64,000 nt of DNA from Geitlerinema sp. PCC 7407 (GTDB taxonomy: Bacteria > Cyanobacteriota > Cyanobacteriia > PCC-7407): NCBI RefSeq assembly GCF_000317045.1, contig NC_019703.1, forward strand, positions 2,964,501 through 3,028,500, in the 5' to 3' direction. Position numbers and translations under genes: made by a program. Below, one piece after another: positions 35,354 to 43,767 of this stretch. The stretch's first letter is position 1. Each line of letters opens with the position of its first letter. A model generated the notes under the pieces. That model saw only the letters and a list, made by a program, of their open reading frames with translations. It did not search any database and was not told the DNA's origin.

Positions 35354-35770
35354 ATGACAAGCAAGAAAATCTCTGTCAATCCTGCTCAAAAGGTTAATGC
35401 TTTAGTACTTCCCGCGGAGTGCCTGAGTGAAATTGTTCAAGCATGTAGCGACTACTTGATTATTGCTGAGCAAGAGAAGACCAAACGGCGGGCGATTGAG
35501 GCATGGGAGAAGAAGTCTCTGGCTGAAATCAAGGCAAAGTCTGATCTTTTGATTGGGTATCTTGAGCGTTCGTTTGATGAACGTGCCAAGAACTTTCAGT
35601 CACTTTTCGAAGTGGTTGACCACGCGATCGCCTCTGACAACAATCAGCAGCTCAGTTTGGCGCTAAATGCGATCGTAGATCTAGCAAAGTCTAGCCCCTT
35701 TAAGGATCTGGCAGATTTGTCAACAGTCCAAAAGAACCTAGAGAATCCTGATCACGTATGGGAATTCTAG
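35354..35770 (+). CDS. Small helical partner protein of the cassette
   Basis: A 138-residue, all-helical, soluble, charged protein. It has a coiled-coil part (IAEQEKTKRRAIEAWEKKSL) and a conserved-looking C-terminus (SSPFKDLADL...NPDHVWEF). No catalytic motif is seen. It starts eight bases after the glycine-zipper gene and shares its lower GC content. It is likely co-translated with it and may bind or control it. Function unknown. Confidence 0.7.
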   Translation: MTSKKISVNPAQKVNALVLPAECLSEIVQACSDYLIIAEQEKTKRRAIEAWEKKSLAEIKAKSDLLIGYLERSFDERAKNFQSLFEVVDHAIASDNNQQLSLALNAIVDLAKSSPFKDLADLSTVQKNLENPDHVWEF

Positions 35771-35866
35771 GATTCTTTTAATCCAATAAATATTGGTGAG
35801 CACGGCGGCGAGTTGCGTCGCCTTTTTGATGCAGGGCAAGATCCAAGACTTTGCCCTGCGGACTTC

Positions 35867-36985
35867 TTAGGCAGCCACCGAGCGACGTCTGCGCCAAGTC
35901 AGCCAGCCTCCGAGGGCGATCGCCCCTAGCCAGCCCATCTCCGGTTCCGGCACCGAGACCGAGCCATCATCGTAGGCATCATGGAGAGTTGCCAGAGCAA
36001 ACTCACTGACCACTTGATGCGCCTTGCCGCTGGGGTGAATGCCATCCCAAAACAGATACTGATCCGGGGCATCACAAACCGCTAAGGTGACCTGATTGAG
36101 GCACGAAGTCTGGGTTTCCACAAAGCCGTAGCGTCCCGGATCGGCGATCGCTCTCGCAAGGAGGCCATTGATATCGAGGGAAACCAGCTTGGCCCCCGTG
36201 AGAGACTGCCCCAGCGACGTCAGAGTAGATTGGAGCAAAGCATTGTGACCTTTACTAATATCGGTCAGCAGCCCCGAGACCTGAGGTCCTGCCGCCAGGG
36301 CCAGGGGCGTGAGGCCTAGGTTCGGCGCATTGGGAATCAAGAAGTTTCGCGCTCCCAAGTCAAACAGCGTCGTGATGCTTTGGGTGATGTTTTTCATGAC
36401 AGAGGCGATCGCTTTGTCGGGCTCAGCAAAGGTCGAAGGCTGATAGTCATTTGCCCCAGCAGCCCACACCACATAGAGCGCGTCTTCATCTGCCCGGGCT
36501 CCAGCCGCAAGGTGATCACCGAGAAAGGCATTCGTCTCCCGCAAAATTCCCGGTAAGCGCGGATCAACCGCATTATTCAAGCCCGACTGCGCCCCCCCAA
36601 AAGCAAAGTTCACGCTGCGATCGACCGTCTGTCCTACAAAATTTTCGTTCACGGTCACCGAGCCCGACGGCGTCACCGTAATCGGGGCCGGAAACGCTAG
36701 CGTACTGGACGGCACCAAGTCCACATCAAAGGCATCGGCCAGGTAATCCACCCACAGCGGCCCATTGGAATAGCGCCCCTGGAAGTAAGGCGGAGAGGGC
36801 GGCTGAACGGAGGTAGAGGGATCGAGCGTTTGGACGAAGCGGGTGACATTCGACACGTTGCCGGTATCCGACAAGCTGTCACCAAACACGTACATGCGAT
36901 CGAAGGAAACGGCGATCGCGCTCTCACTCAGAGGCGCTGCCAAAGCAAGCAGGGAGCAGCCAGCGCAGAACAGGACAGATTTCAT
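35867..36985 (-). CDS. GDSL/SGNH hydrolase with PEP-CTERM anchor
   Basis: A 372-residue exported esterase/lipase-like protein. A signal peptide (1-26) precedes the catalytic serine motif FGDSLSDTGN (Ser37). Block III is WAAGANDYQ and block V is DGIHPSGKAHQ (catalytic Asp and His). The C-terminal VPEPEMGWLGAIALGG-WLTWRRRR is a full PEP-CTERM sorting signal with a basic tail. It is thus secreted and probably processed at the envelope. ATG 36985 fits the signal peptide; a TTG at 37000 is the alternative. Substrate unknown. Confidence 0.88.
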   Translation of the reverse strand: MKSVLFCAGCSLLALAAPLSESAIAVSFDRMYVFGDSLSDTGNVSNVTRFVQTLDPSTSVQPPSPPYFQGRYSNGPLWVDYLADAFDVDLVPSSTLAFPAPITVTPSGSVTVNENFVGQTVDRSVNFAFGGAQSGLNNAVDPRLPGILRETNAFLGDHLAAGARADEDALYVVWAAGANDYQPSTFAEPDKAIASVMKNITQSITTLFDLGARNFLIPNAPNLGLTPLALAAGPQVSGLLTDISKGHNALLQSTLTSLGQSLTGAKLVSLDINGLLARAIADPGRYGFVETQTSCLNQVTLAVCDAPDQYLFWDGIHPSGKAHQVVSEFALATLHDAYDDGSVSVPEPEMGWLGAIALGGWLTWRRRRSVAA

Positions 36986-37417
36986 AAAAAGCGTCAGCAA
37001 AAAGGGGGCAATCCTGCTGTTCTAGCACCGAGAGAACGGGTGTATCTGCCAAACTGGCAGCTTTTTCATCAATTGAAATTCACGGCTATTTTCTTATCAG
37101 AAGCTCTTGAATTTTTCATAGATTATTAATCTTTTAATCGCAATTTATTGACTGATTTTTTGTCTAAAATTCGTGCTCATAAAATAAATCAAAAAGCATT
37201 ATTATCTTTGCCACAAATCTTGATATTGAATGCTACTTAGCTAATTTTATTAATTTGAATTCATTTCAAAATTCGTGCGATCGCCCACAAAAACACCTCA
37301 TTCTTGATTGCCAATATCCATTACTTCGTCAATCAATTCTTGTGAGCGGGTCCGGTTTATTTTTGCCCAGCATTGAGCTATCGTAGCGGTCAGTTTCCCT
37401 GGGGAAAATCAATCGCT
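36986..37417. other. A/T-rich divergent promoter region
   Basis: Noncoding, strongly A/T-rich between 37070 and 37260, with one HIP1 site. It must hold the promoters of the GDSL hydrolase and the HD-domain gene. Confidence 0.4.
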
Positions 37418-38026
37418 ATGCTCTCTGAACGCTTTCGGGAAGCGCTGGTTTTTGCGATGGAGCTGCACGCGACGCAGATTCGCAAGGGGTCGGGGGTGCC
37501 CTACGCCGCCCACCTGCTAGGGGTGGCCAGCATCGCCCTAGAGCATGGTGCCAACGAAGACGAGGCGATCGCCGCCTTGCTCCACGACGCCATCGAGGAC
37601 CAAGGGGGAGCCGCCACTCGCGAAGAGATTCGCCGCCGCTTTGGCGAGACCGTGGCGGCGATCGTGGACGGCTGCACCGACGCAGACACCAGTCCCAAGC
37701 CCCCCTGGCGATCGCGCAAAGAGGCCTACGTCGCCAAAATTCCCCACGCCCCCGACTCCGTTCGGCTGGTCTCCATGTCCGACAAGCTGTACAACGCTCG
37801 CTCCATCGTGCAGGACTATCGCCAGCTCGGGGATGAGCTGTGGCAGCGCTTTCAGGGGGGCAAAGACGGCACCCTGTGGTACTACCGCGCTTGCAGCGAT
37901 GCCTTTCGGGCTGCCGGTGCGTCGCCCCTCCAGCAGGAGCTCGAGCGGGTGGTGCAGACCCTCGAAGCTCTAGTCAGCGCAGAAGGCCAAGGCGTTTTGG
38001 GACAAGGTGGGGGACAATTGCCCTAG
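37418..38026 (+). CDS. HD-domain hydrolase (alarmone hydrolase-like)
   Basis: A 202-residue HD protein. The metal site is H32, H56-D57 (LLHDAIED) and a later aspartate in MSDKLYNARS. The order resembles the ppGpp hydrolase domain of RelA/SpoT and the stand-alone small alarmone hydrolases, with HATQIRKGSGVPYAAH and EIRRRFGETVAAIVDGCTD. There is no synthetase domain. ATG 37418 has GGGGA about 12 bases upstream; a TTG at 37373 is less likely. Substrate (ppGpp or another nucleotide) is not proven. Confidence 0.8.
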   Translation: MLSERFREALVFAMELHATQIRKGSGVPYAAHLLGVASIALEHGANEDEAIAALLHDAIEDQGGAATREEIRRRFGETVAAIVDGCTDADTSPKPPWRSRKEAYVAKIPHAPDSVRLVSMSDKLYNARSIVQDYRQLGDELWQRFQGGKDGTLWYYRACSDAFRAAGASPLQQELERVVQTLEALVSAEGQGVLGQGGGQLP

Positions 38027-38048
38027 CAACTGCATTCCAAAAGCACCC

Positions 38049-39158
38049 ATGGCCAGCGTCCGTCTTGAGGGAATTACCCGCCGCTTTAACCGCGTCACCG
38101 CCATTGACGACATTACCTTTACGGTGCCCGATGGCCGTTTTTGGGTCTTGGTGGGGCCATCGGGGTGCGGCAAATCCACCATTTTGCGGACCATTGCGGG
38201 GCTTGAGCAGGCCACCAGTGGGGATCTGTTCATTGGCGATCGCTGTGTGACCGAGGTGCCCGCCCGTCAGCGAGACGTGGCCATGGTCTTTCAGAACTAC
38301 GCCCTCTATCCCCACATGAGCGTGGCCGACAATTTGGCCTTTGGGCTGAAGATGCGGGGCACCGCGCCTGAGGCGATCGCCCCTCGCATCGAGGCCGTAG
38401 CGCGATCGCTGGACATCGCCCACCTGCTCGATCGCAAGCCCAAGCAGCTCTCCGGCGGTCAGCAGCAGCGGGTCGCCCTCGGACGGGCGATCGCCCGCGA
38501 ACCTCAGGTCTTTTTGCTCGATGAGCCCCTCTCGAACCTGGACGCCCAGCTGCGGGACGACACGCGAGCCGAGCTCAAGCAGCTGCACCAGCGCCTCGGT
38601 ATCACCACGATTTATGTCACCCATGACCAGGTCGAGGCCATGACCCTGGCCGACCAGATTGTGGTGCTCAACCAAGGGCAAATTCAGCAGATCGGCAGCC
38701 CCCAGAGCATCTACAACCGGCCCCAAAATCGCATGGTTGCCACCTTTGTGGGCAACCCGCCCATGAATGTTCTGCCGGTGACCTACAACGGCACCGGGTT
38801 TCGGGTGGGGCAGCAGGTGATTCCCTGTCCGCCGCTGCTGCGGGCCAAGTTTTCCCCGAGTCCGGACCAGCGCTTCGATCTGGGGATTCGGCCTGAGCAG
38901 ATCTCCCTTGCTCCCTCGGAGATGGAGGGGCATCTGATGGTGGAGGTGATGGTCGTGGAGCCCCTGGGCCGCGAAACCTTAATTCGGGCCAAGCTCGCGG
39001 GCTCGAACCCGGCGCTGTATCTCACGTGGCAAGCCTCGCCCCTGGTACAGCCCCAACCGGGCGATCGCCTGCTGATCCAGTTCAATTTAGAAGCAATCTT
39101 TTTGTTTGATGAGGCCTCGGGCAAGACTGTGTATCCCTTGCCCGAGGAGGAGTCGTAG
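38049..39158 (+). CDS. MalK/UgpC-type sugar ABC transporter ATPase
   Basis: A 369-residue ATPase: Walker A GPSGCGKST, Q-loop VFQNYALYPHMSVADNLAFG, signature LSGGQQQRVALGRAIA, Walker B VFLLDEPLSNLDAQLR. A C-terminal TOBE/MalK regulatory domain (about 240-369) follows. It would energise a carbohydrate importer. No permease or binding protein gene is near, so it may serve a transporter encoded elsewhere, as is common for these ATPases. ATG 38049 starts 22 bases after the HD gene. Confidence 0.9.
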   Translation: MASVRLEGITRRFNRVTAIDDITFTVPDGRFWVLVGPSGCGKSTILRTIAGLEQATSGDLFIGDRCVTEVPARQRDVAMVFQNYALYPHMSVADNLAFGLKMRGTAPEAIAPRIEAVARSLDIAHLLDRKPKQLSGGQQQRVALGRAIAREPQVFLLDEPLSNLDAQLRDDTRAELKQLHQRLGITTIYVTHDQVEAMTLADQIVVLNQGQIQQIGSPQSIYNRPQNRMVATFVGNPPMNVLPVTYNGTGFRVGQQVIPCPPLLRAKFSPSPDQRFDLGIRPEQISLAPSEMEGHLMVEVMVVEPLGRETLIRAKLAGSNPALYLTWQASPLVQPQPGDRLLIQFNLEAIFLFDEASGKTVYPLPEEES

Positions 39159-39173
39159 CGCTCCGGACAGCGG

Positions 39174-39269
39174 TCAGCCTCCAGCGGCAAAGGTGCCCAA
39201 AACAATTGCTGACAGCAAAATGCCGGGGGTCAGTAGCAAAATCAAAGTGAGCAGTTCGCCAGATTCCAT
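39174..39269 (-). CDS. 31-residue single-helix membrane peptide
   Basis: A short frame (ATG 39269) encoding MESGELLTLILLL, then TPGILLSAIVLGTFAAGG: one hydrophobic helix with a Pro-Gly kink and an acidic start. GAAGGGA lies about six to seven bases upstream, a good ribosome binding site. It looks like the small single-helix subunits of photosynthetic or NDH complexes, but it does not match any I know well enough to name. It sits convergent with the MalK-like gene. Confidence 0.5.
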   Translation of the reverse strand: MESGELLTLILLLTPGILLSAIVLGTFAAGG

Positions 39270-39418
39270 GGTTGTTTCCCTTCTCGGCGGTTTTTCTCCA
39301 TTGTGCCGGGGCGATCGCCAAAGGGAGCTGAGTTTAAGGGAAACTCAAGGCTTGGAGGGCGATCGCGCCAATTTTTCGTCACGCCGTTTTTGCACTTCTA
39401 TTTTTTGCCCAAAAATCT

Positions 39419-39883
39419 ATGAGCATTACCCAACTCTTTGATGGCGCAAACCTGTTTGTGCTGCCCTTCTGGGCCTTGATGATTTTTCTGCCCAACTGGG
39501 GCCTCACCCGCAAGGTGATGGGGTCCTATCTGCCCTTTGTGGCCCTAGCCGCTCTCTATATCTACTTCATCGCGGGCACCCTGAACGAAGAAACGGCCCA
39601 GGCCCTCGCCAATCCCACCCTGGCGGACATTGCCCGCTTCTTTGGCGATGAGCGGGCCGCGGCCACGGGCTGGGTTCACTTTTTGGTGATGGACCTGTTC
39701 GTGGGGCGCTGGGTGTACTGGGAGGGGCAGCGGACCGGCGTCTGGACGATTCATTCCATCGCGCTGTGCCTCTTTGCCGGTCCCCTGGGGCTGCTGTCTC
39801 ACATCGGGACGGCGGCGATCGCCCAGCGCCTCGACAAAGGCGAAGCGGCGTCAGAAACCGCCCCCTCAGAAAGCACGCCCTAG
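39419..39883 (+). CDS. ABA4-like (DUF4281) membrane protein
   Basis: A 154-residue protein with four membrane helices, including LFVLPFWALMIFLPNWGLTRKVM and GWVHFLVMDLFVGRWVYWEGQ. The F/LPFWxLMIxxPxW and WxHFLxxDLFVGRW motifs define the ABA4 family, named for the plant protein needed for neoxanthin synthesis. The role in cyanobacteria is unclear. Its 3' end overlaps that of the convergent phosphatidyltransferase by four bases. Confidence 0.88.
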   Translation: MSITQLFDGANLFVLPFWALMIFLPNWGLTRKVMGSYLPFVALAALYIYFIAGTLNEETAQALANPTLADIARFFGDERAAATGWVHFLVMDLFVGRWVYWEGQRTGVWTIHSIALCLFAGPLGLLSHIGTAAIAQRLDKGEAASETAPSESTP

Positions 39884-40476
39884 GACGCGACGGCTGATTT
39901 TGACCGGTCCTCGGCCCGCAGCCGCAGGGCGTGGCCCAGGGTCAAAACGTCGTGGTGCCACTGGGGCAAAATCAGCGTCATCAGCACTTCTTCGAGGCTG
40001 TTGAGCCAGCAAAGGGCGATCGCCAGCCACAGGGCGGCGCTGTGGCCAAAGCCAAACAGGCTCACCGTCGCCGCGCACAGCCCCAGTCCCCACGCCTTGG
40101 CGATGTAGGTGTGGAAGCTGGGCGCTTGGCCAAACTTGATCAAGCTGGCGGCGTAGACGGCGATCTGGGCCGCGACGCAGACCAGCAGCGGCCCCCGGAA
40201 GGCCAGCAAAACCGCCGGATGCACCCACCAAACGCTGAACGCCACGCTCGAATACAGGCAGACATCGGCCAAGCTGTCGGCCTGACGCAGCCCAACGGTG
40301 CTAACCCCCAGGCGACGGGCAATGATGCCATCGAAAATATCTGACAGGACGGCGGCAACGTAGCCCACCAAAAACCACGGCCCCACGGCGTGATCCGCCG
40401 CGTCGATCAGCAGCAGCAGGGCGATCGCAAACCGAAACGCCACCAAAAAACCAGGAATCTTGTTTAGCCACACCAT
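39880..40476 (-). CDS. CDP-alcohol phosphatidyltransferase family protein
   Basis: A 198-residue membrane enzyme with about six helices. The CDP-alcohol motif DGxxAR(x)8Gxxx D xxxD is present in SDIFDGIIARRLGVSTVGLR and ADSLAD that follows. It transfers a phosphoalcohol group from a CDP-activated lipid or alcohol. The substrate cannot be told; the proteins closest in length are PgsA-like. Starts at ATG 40476. Confidence 0.82.
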   Translation of the reverse strand: MVWLNKIPGFLVAFRFAIALLLLIDAADHAVGPWFLVGYVAAVLSDIFDGIIARRLGVSTVGLRQADSLADVCLYSSVAFSVWWVHPAVLLAFRGPLLVCVAAQIAVYAASLIKFGQAPSFHTYIAKAWGLGLCAATVSLFGFGHSAALWLAIALCWLNSLEEVLMTLILPQWHHDVLTLGHALRLRAEDRSKSAVAS

Positions 40477-40634
40477 CGCGATCGCCTTCTGTGAGAAAAC
40501 TGCCCAGCAGCTACACCGCTCAGGCGCTCCAGTCCGCAGACTTCACGCAGCCTTTGCACACTGGGGACTACCCCCCCGCGCCGCACCCCCAGGAGTCTCG
40601 AACTTTCAGCCTCAAATTTTCTAGGAGCAGCTCC

Positions 40635-41093
40635 ATGACCCAGTCTTGGCGATCGCTCACGGCCATCGTGCAGCCCGGTCACCGCATCGCCTCCGGCCAA
40701 GCCACCGACAGCCCCTACCCCGGCGGCAGCGTCGCGCTCCAGCAGCCCCACTTTGCCGCCCGGGGCCTCGACCTCGCGGGCTGCTTTTGCGGTACCCTCA
40801 ACCTGTCCATCGCGCCCCACCGCTTCGAGATGGTCGCGCCGCGCTACACCTTCCGGTCGGTGGACTGGACGCCCCACCATCCGCCGGAGCACTTCTCCTT
40901 TTCGGCCTGCCAGATCGCGATCGGCGATCGCACCGTCGACGCCTGGGTCTACTACCCCCACCCCGAAACCAAGCGCACCCACTTCCAGGACGCCTCCACG
41001 CTAGAAGTCTTGGCGCCGTGGCTGCCGTCGGTCCAGTACGGCGATCGCCTGACCCTGCACCTCAACCCCGACGAGATCGCCATTCTGGCCTGA
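40635..41093 (+). CDS. RibK-like cradle-loop barrel protein
   Basis: A 152-residue protein. The pattern IASGQATDSPYPGGSV near the start, GCFCGTLNLSIAP in the middle, and DASTLEVLAP-WLPSVQYGDRLTLHL at the end recalls the CTP-dependent riboflavin kinases of archaea (SGxG start, PGTLN motif, EVIAP...L.DGD.V end). Whether the active site is complete cannot be settled by eye. ATG 40635 has AGGAG nine bases upstream; the upstream frame is low in complexity. It is divergent from the phosphatidyltransferase. Function is a hypothesis only. Confidence 0.6.
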   Translation: MTQSWRSLTAIVQPGHRIASGQATDSPYPGGSVALQQPHFAARGLDLAGCFCGTLNLSIAPHRFEMVAPRYTFRSVDWTPHHPPEHFSFSACQIAIGDRTVDAWVYYPHPETKRTHFQDASTLEVLAPWLPSVQYGDRLTLHLNPDEIAILA

Positions 41094-41211
41094 CAGAGCC
41101 CGCGATCGCCCGCTTTCAGGCCACAAAAAAACTGCGCTGCCGCAAAACGAGACAGCGCAGACTATGGGAATTCAAAACACTTCACAAAAGGGCGATCGCC
41201 CCAGAAAAAGC

Positions 41212-41607
41212 TTAGGAAGCCACCTGCTTCAGCTCATTTTCCAAGAGCCGCACCAGCTGCTCGTCGCCTCGCTCGCGCGCCATTTGCAGGCGGCGCTCAG
41301 CGCTCTTGCGAATGTTGTCGAGGTGGGTCTTGGCCACAGCATTGAAGGAGGACACGTCAGACCGGTAAATCAAGGGCACGTTCACCGGCAGCGAGTCCAC
41401 AACAGGCTTGGGCGCAGGCACACGGCCATCAGTCGAGTACTGAGCACCGCGATAGGTCAGCGTGTGGGCCGGCTGGGGCACAGACATATGCCGGGCATAG
41501 TGAAAGATGGTTGGCCGGCCTCGGTACTGGCCCGTCAACTCGCTTTCCACGCTGTCTAGAACGGGGGGATTGTAGTCGTAACTGACTCCGCGATAAGAGA
41601 GCTTCAT
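41212..41607 (-). CDS. DUF4278 protein
   Basis: A 131-residue protein starting MKLSYRGVSYDYNPP, the DUF4278 signature, with a second copy of the motif near residue 50 (LTYRGAQYS) and a basic, helical C-terminus (RKSAERRLQMARERGDEQL). Small DUF4278 proteins are common in cyanobacteria and respond to stress in several species; the molecular role is not known. Confidence 0.85.
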   Translation of the reverse strand: MKLSYRGVSYDYNPPVLDSVESELTGQYRGRPTIFHYARHMSVPQPAHTLTYRGAQYSTDGRVPAPKPVVDSLPVNVPLIYRSDVSSFNAVAKTHLDNIRKSAERRLQMARERGDEQLVRLLENELKQVAS

Positions 41608-42038
41608 GAAATTCGCCTCCGAATCATTTGAAGAAGGTAGATAACGTGAGGCGCGTTCCTTCGGGATTTTTCCCTACTTCCGTCCCCCAAGCGCTGCGAT
41701 CGCCTTGTAAAGATGACCCGAGCCCTTATGGGGATGAACGATTATACGTCTGTATATCATTTTACTGTTTCCATTAAAAAACGGAAGCAGTTTAGCAACT
41801 TCTTACAATAGGCCGCCAAGGCTTATCTCGCATTGCTTTGAAGCCTCTTTGTAGCAAAGCAAACTTTTAAAATCTTGCTTTCGGCAGAGAACGGAAACGC
41901 TGACCCACCGGGCGATCGCCCCTCACACAGCCCGCTTCTATCGTGAGAGAAATTCCTCCGCCGCACTCACGCAAAATTTTGTATTTTACGATACATTTTT
42001 TCCGAAGAATTCTAGCCTTGCTGAGGCAGCTTTGCCCC
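41608..42038. other. Promoter-bearing spacer upstream of the DUF4278 gene
   Basis: Noncoding and partly A/T-rich. It holds a TATAAT hexamer on the minus strand. The rest (41800-42038) lies downstream of the RelE-fusion gene, and no clear terminator was found there. Confidence 0.4.
41741..41746 (-). promoter_or_regulatory. -10 box candidate for the DUF4278 gene
   Basis: Exact TATAAT on the minus strand, about 134 bases before the DUF4278 start. The matching -35 position reads only weakly (AACAGT), so this may be an activator-dependent or alternative-sigma promoter. Confidence 0.35.
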
Positions 42039-43259
42039 CTATCCCAGCATCTGTCGCAGGCGGTTATACACTCGGCCGTCATTGCGTTTATCCACCACCA
42101 GCACCTGCACCTCGCCGAGCTGATGCTCGACCGCCTCATAGATGCTGTAACAAATGCGATACTCCCCCTCATCGATGCTCATCACCGAGCGATAGCCATA
42201 CTTATTGAGGGGGCGGTGGTCCTGGGGACGCGGCGAGATTTGCAAGTCCAAGATCCGTATCATGAGCTGCTTAAACTCTCGGCTGGGCAGCTTCTTGAGA
42301 TCTTTTTCGCAGTCAATGCGCAGCCGATAAAAGTGCTTGCCGTTGGTGCAGCCCTCTTCGAAGGTGAGGGCGTCTTCGGTGGCCTGCTGCTGCTGAAAGC
42401 TCGCTTGGCGCAGCTGGCGCTTGAGGTCCCGCACTGTGCGGGTGAGGTTCTCGAGCTGGGCGCTCTGGAGGGCGGCTTGGTGGCTGAGCTGGCCTTCGAG
42501 GCAGGTGATGCTGCGGCGATGCTCGTCTTCTTGCTGGAGGGCGAGCTCGAGCTGGGCGAGGAGCTGATCAATTTCGCTTTGGTGATCGGCGAGCTGGAGG
42601 CCAAGGGTTTGGCACTGGTCGGTGAGGCGCTGAATGTCGGCTTGCTGATGCAAGACCTTGGCAGTTTCTTCGGTGAGCTGCTGTCGCAGCTGGTGGTTGA
42701 GGCTTTGGGAAGTGTCGAGCTCCTGCCGAAGCTGCGCAACGGCCTGGCTTTGCGGCTCCTGCTGGGTTTCGTGAATCGGGGAGACGCGCTCGAGCTCATA
42801 AATTTGCTGCTTGAGCTGCTGGATCTGAACGTGGGCCGTCTGGAGCTGCTGGGCAGCGGTGGCTGCGTCGGCGCTGAGCTGCTGGACTTGGGCTTGGTGA
42901 GACTCTAGGGCTTGGTGGGCTGCGTTGAGGCGATCGCCCGCTTGGTCAATCTGCGATCGAAAATTGATCTTTTCCAGTTCGCCCAGCGCTCGCTGGCGGC
43001 GCAGCCGCTGGACTCCCCACGCAGCGCCCCCCGCCGCAAAAGTTAGCAGCCCCGACAGATACAGCGATCCCACCGGCCGCTCACCGACAGCACTGCCAGT
43101 CATCTCTCCATAGGTATCCACAAAGCCAGCCGGCCCAGCCTGGGTCAGATGCACCTCCACCACTGGATACTGGTTCGAGGGCATCGCTAGGTGAGCACCA
43201 ACAACAATCAAAACAGCCAGGAGGCTGAGGGGAATCACCCGAAGCAGGAGACTACGCAT
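42039..43259 (-). CDS. Membrane coiled-coil protein with RelE-like domain
   Basis: A 406-residue fusion. Two membrane helices (about 6-22 and 66-84) flank an extracytoplasmic loop of about 40 residues. A long coiled coil (about 95-305) rich in Gln/Leu heptads follows, and then a C-terminal domain (about 311-406) with the RelE/ParE pattern: YRLRIDCEKDLKKLPSREFK, a GYRSVMSIDEGEYRICYSI strand pair and VLVVDKRNDGRVYNRLRQM. Stand-alone RelE toxins are about 90 residues and cut mRNA at the ribosome. Here the domain is tethered to the membrane and no antitoxin gene adjoins. ATG 43259 is preferred to a TTG at 43268. The fold may serve a role other than a toxin. Confidence 0.75.
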   Translation of the reverse strand: MRSLLLRVIPLSLLAVLIVVGAHLAMPSNQYPVVEVHLTQAGPAGFVDTYGEMTGSAVGERPVGSLYLSGLLTFAAGGAAWGVQRLRRQRALGELEKINFRSQIDQAGDRLNAAHQALESHQAQVQQLSADAATAAQQLQTAHVQIQQLKQQIYELERVSPIHETQQEPQSQAVAQLRQELDTSQSLNHQLRQQLTEETAKVLHQQADIQRLTDQCQTLGLQLADHQSEIDQLLAQLELALQQEDEHRRSITCLEGQLSHQAALQSAQLENLTRTVRDLKRQLRQASFQQQQATEDALTFEEGCTNGKHFYRLRIDCEKDLKKLPSREFKQLMIRILDLQISPRPQDHRPLNKYGYRSVMSIDEGEYRICYSIYEAVEHQLGEVQVLVVDKRNDGRVYNRLRQMLG

Positions 43260-43767
43260 GGGCTTCAAGAAGACGACGGTGGCAATAGGCTGGGGCCAAG
43301 GAAGACCAAAGACTTCCCAAAGCTCTTTTGGAAAGGGCTCTCTGGGTCAAGAGCAAAGCGCTCTAGCGCAGCTTGAGGAGGGCGCAGGCGCTAGAGCAGC
43401 GTGGCTAGAAACCAGCCGGGAAATAACTCCCGACCCTTTCTCCTATAAGCACTTCCTATCACTTTAGCAATGAGTGAGAATCTGGCTGTATGGTAGCACG
43501 CGGCTCTGGTCCTCTGGGATTGCCCCTTGCTAAGGGCGATCGCCCCCGATTTTGGACGGCTTGGCGGGTGCTACCACTTTTCGGGATTGAGCAGGCTCGC
43601 TGCCAATGAGTGCAGGCTCTCGGCCCTTCCGGTTTCAGGTCCCAAGGGACCGTGAAATTCTGCGATCGCGCTGATCCCCGGCTCTCCCCAAAGGCCAATC
43701 TCTCTGCTCAATTGGTTTATGCTGGAACTAGTGCCGGTTCACAGAACTTCACAAATATTGCCTGCCC
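43260..43767. other. Divergent spacer with no supported gene
   Basis: About 0.5 kb between divergent genes; no open frame with a ribosome binding site or family resemblance. It should hold the promoters of the RelE-fusion and pterin synthase genes. Confidence 0.4.

Noticed and set aside
41943-42908. Leu-rich 321-codon frame antisense to the RelE-fusion gene
   Set aside because: The Leu/Glu/Ala runs are the complement of the CAG/CTG-rich coiled coil. The minus-strand protein has recognisable domains.
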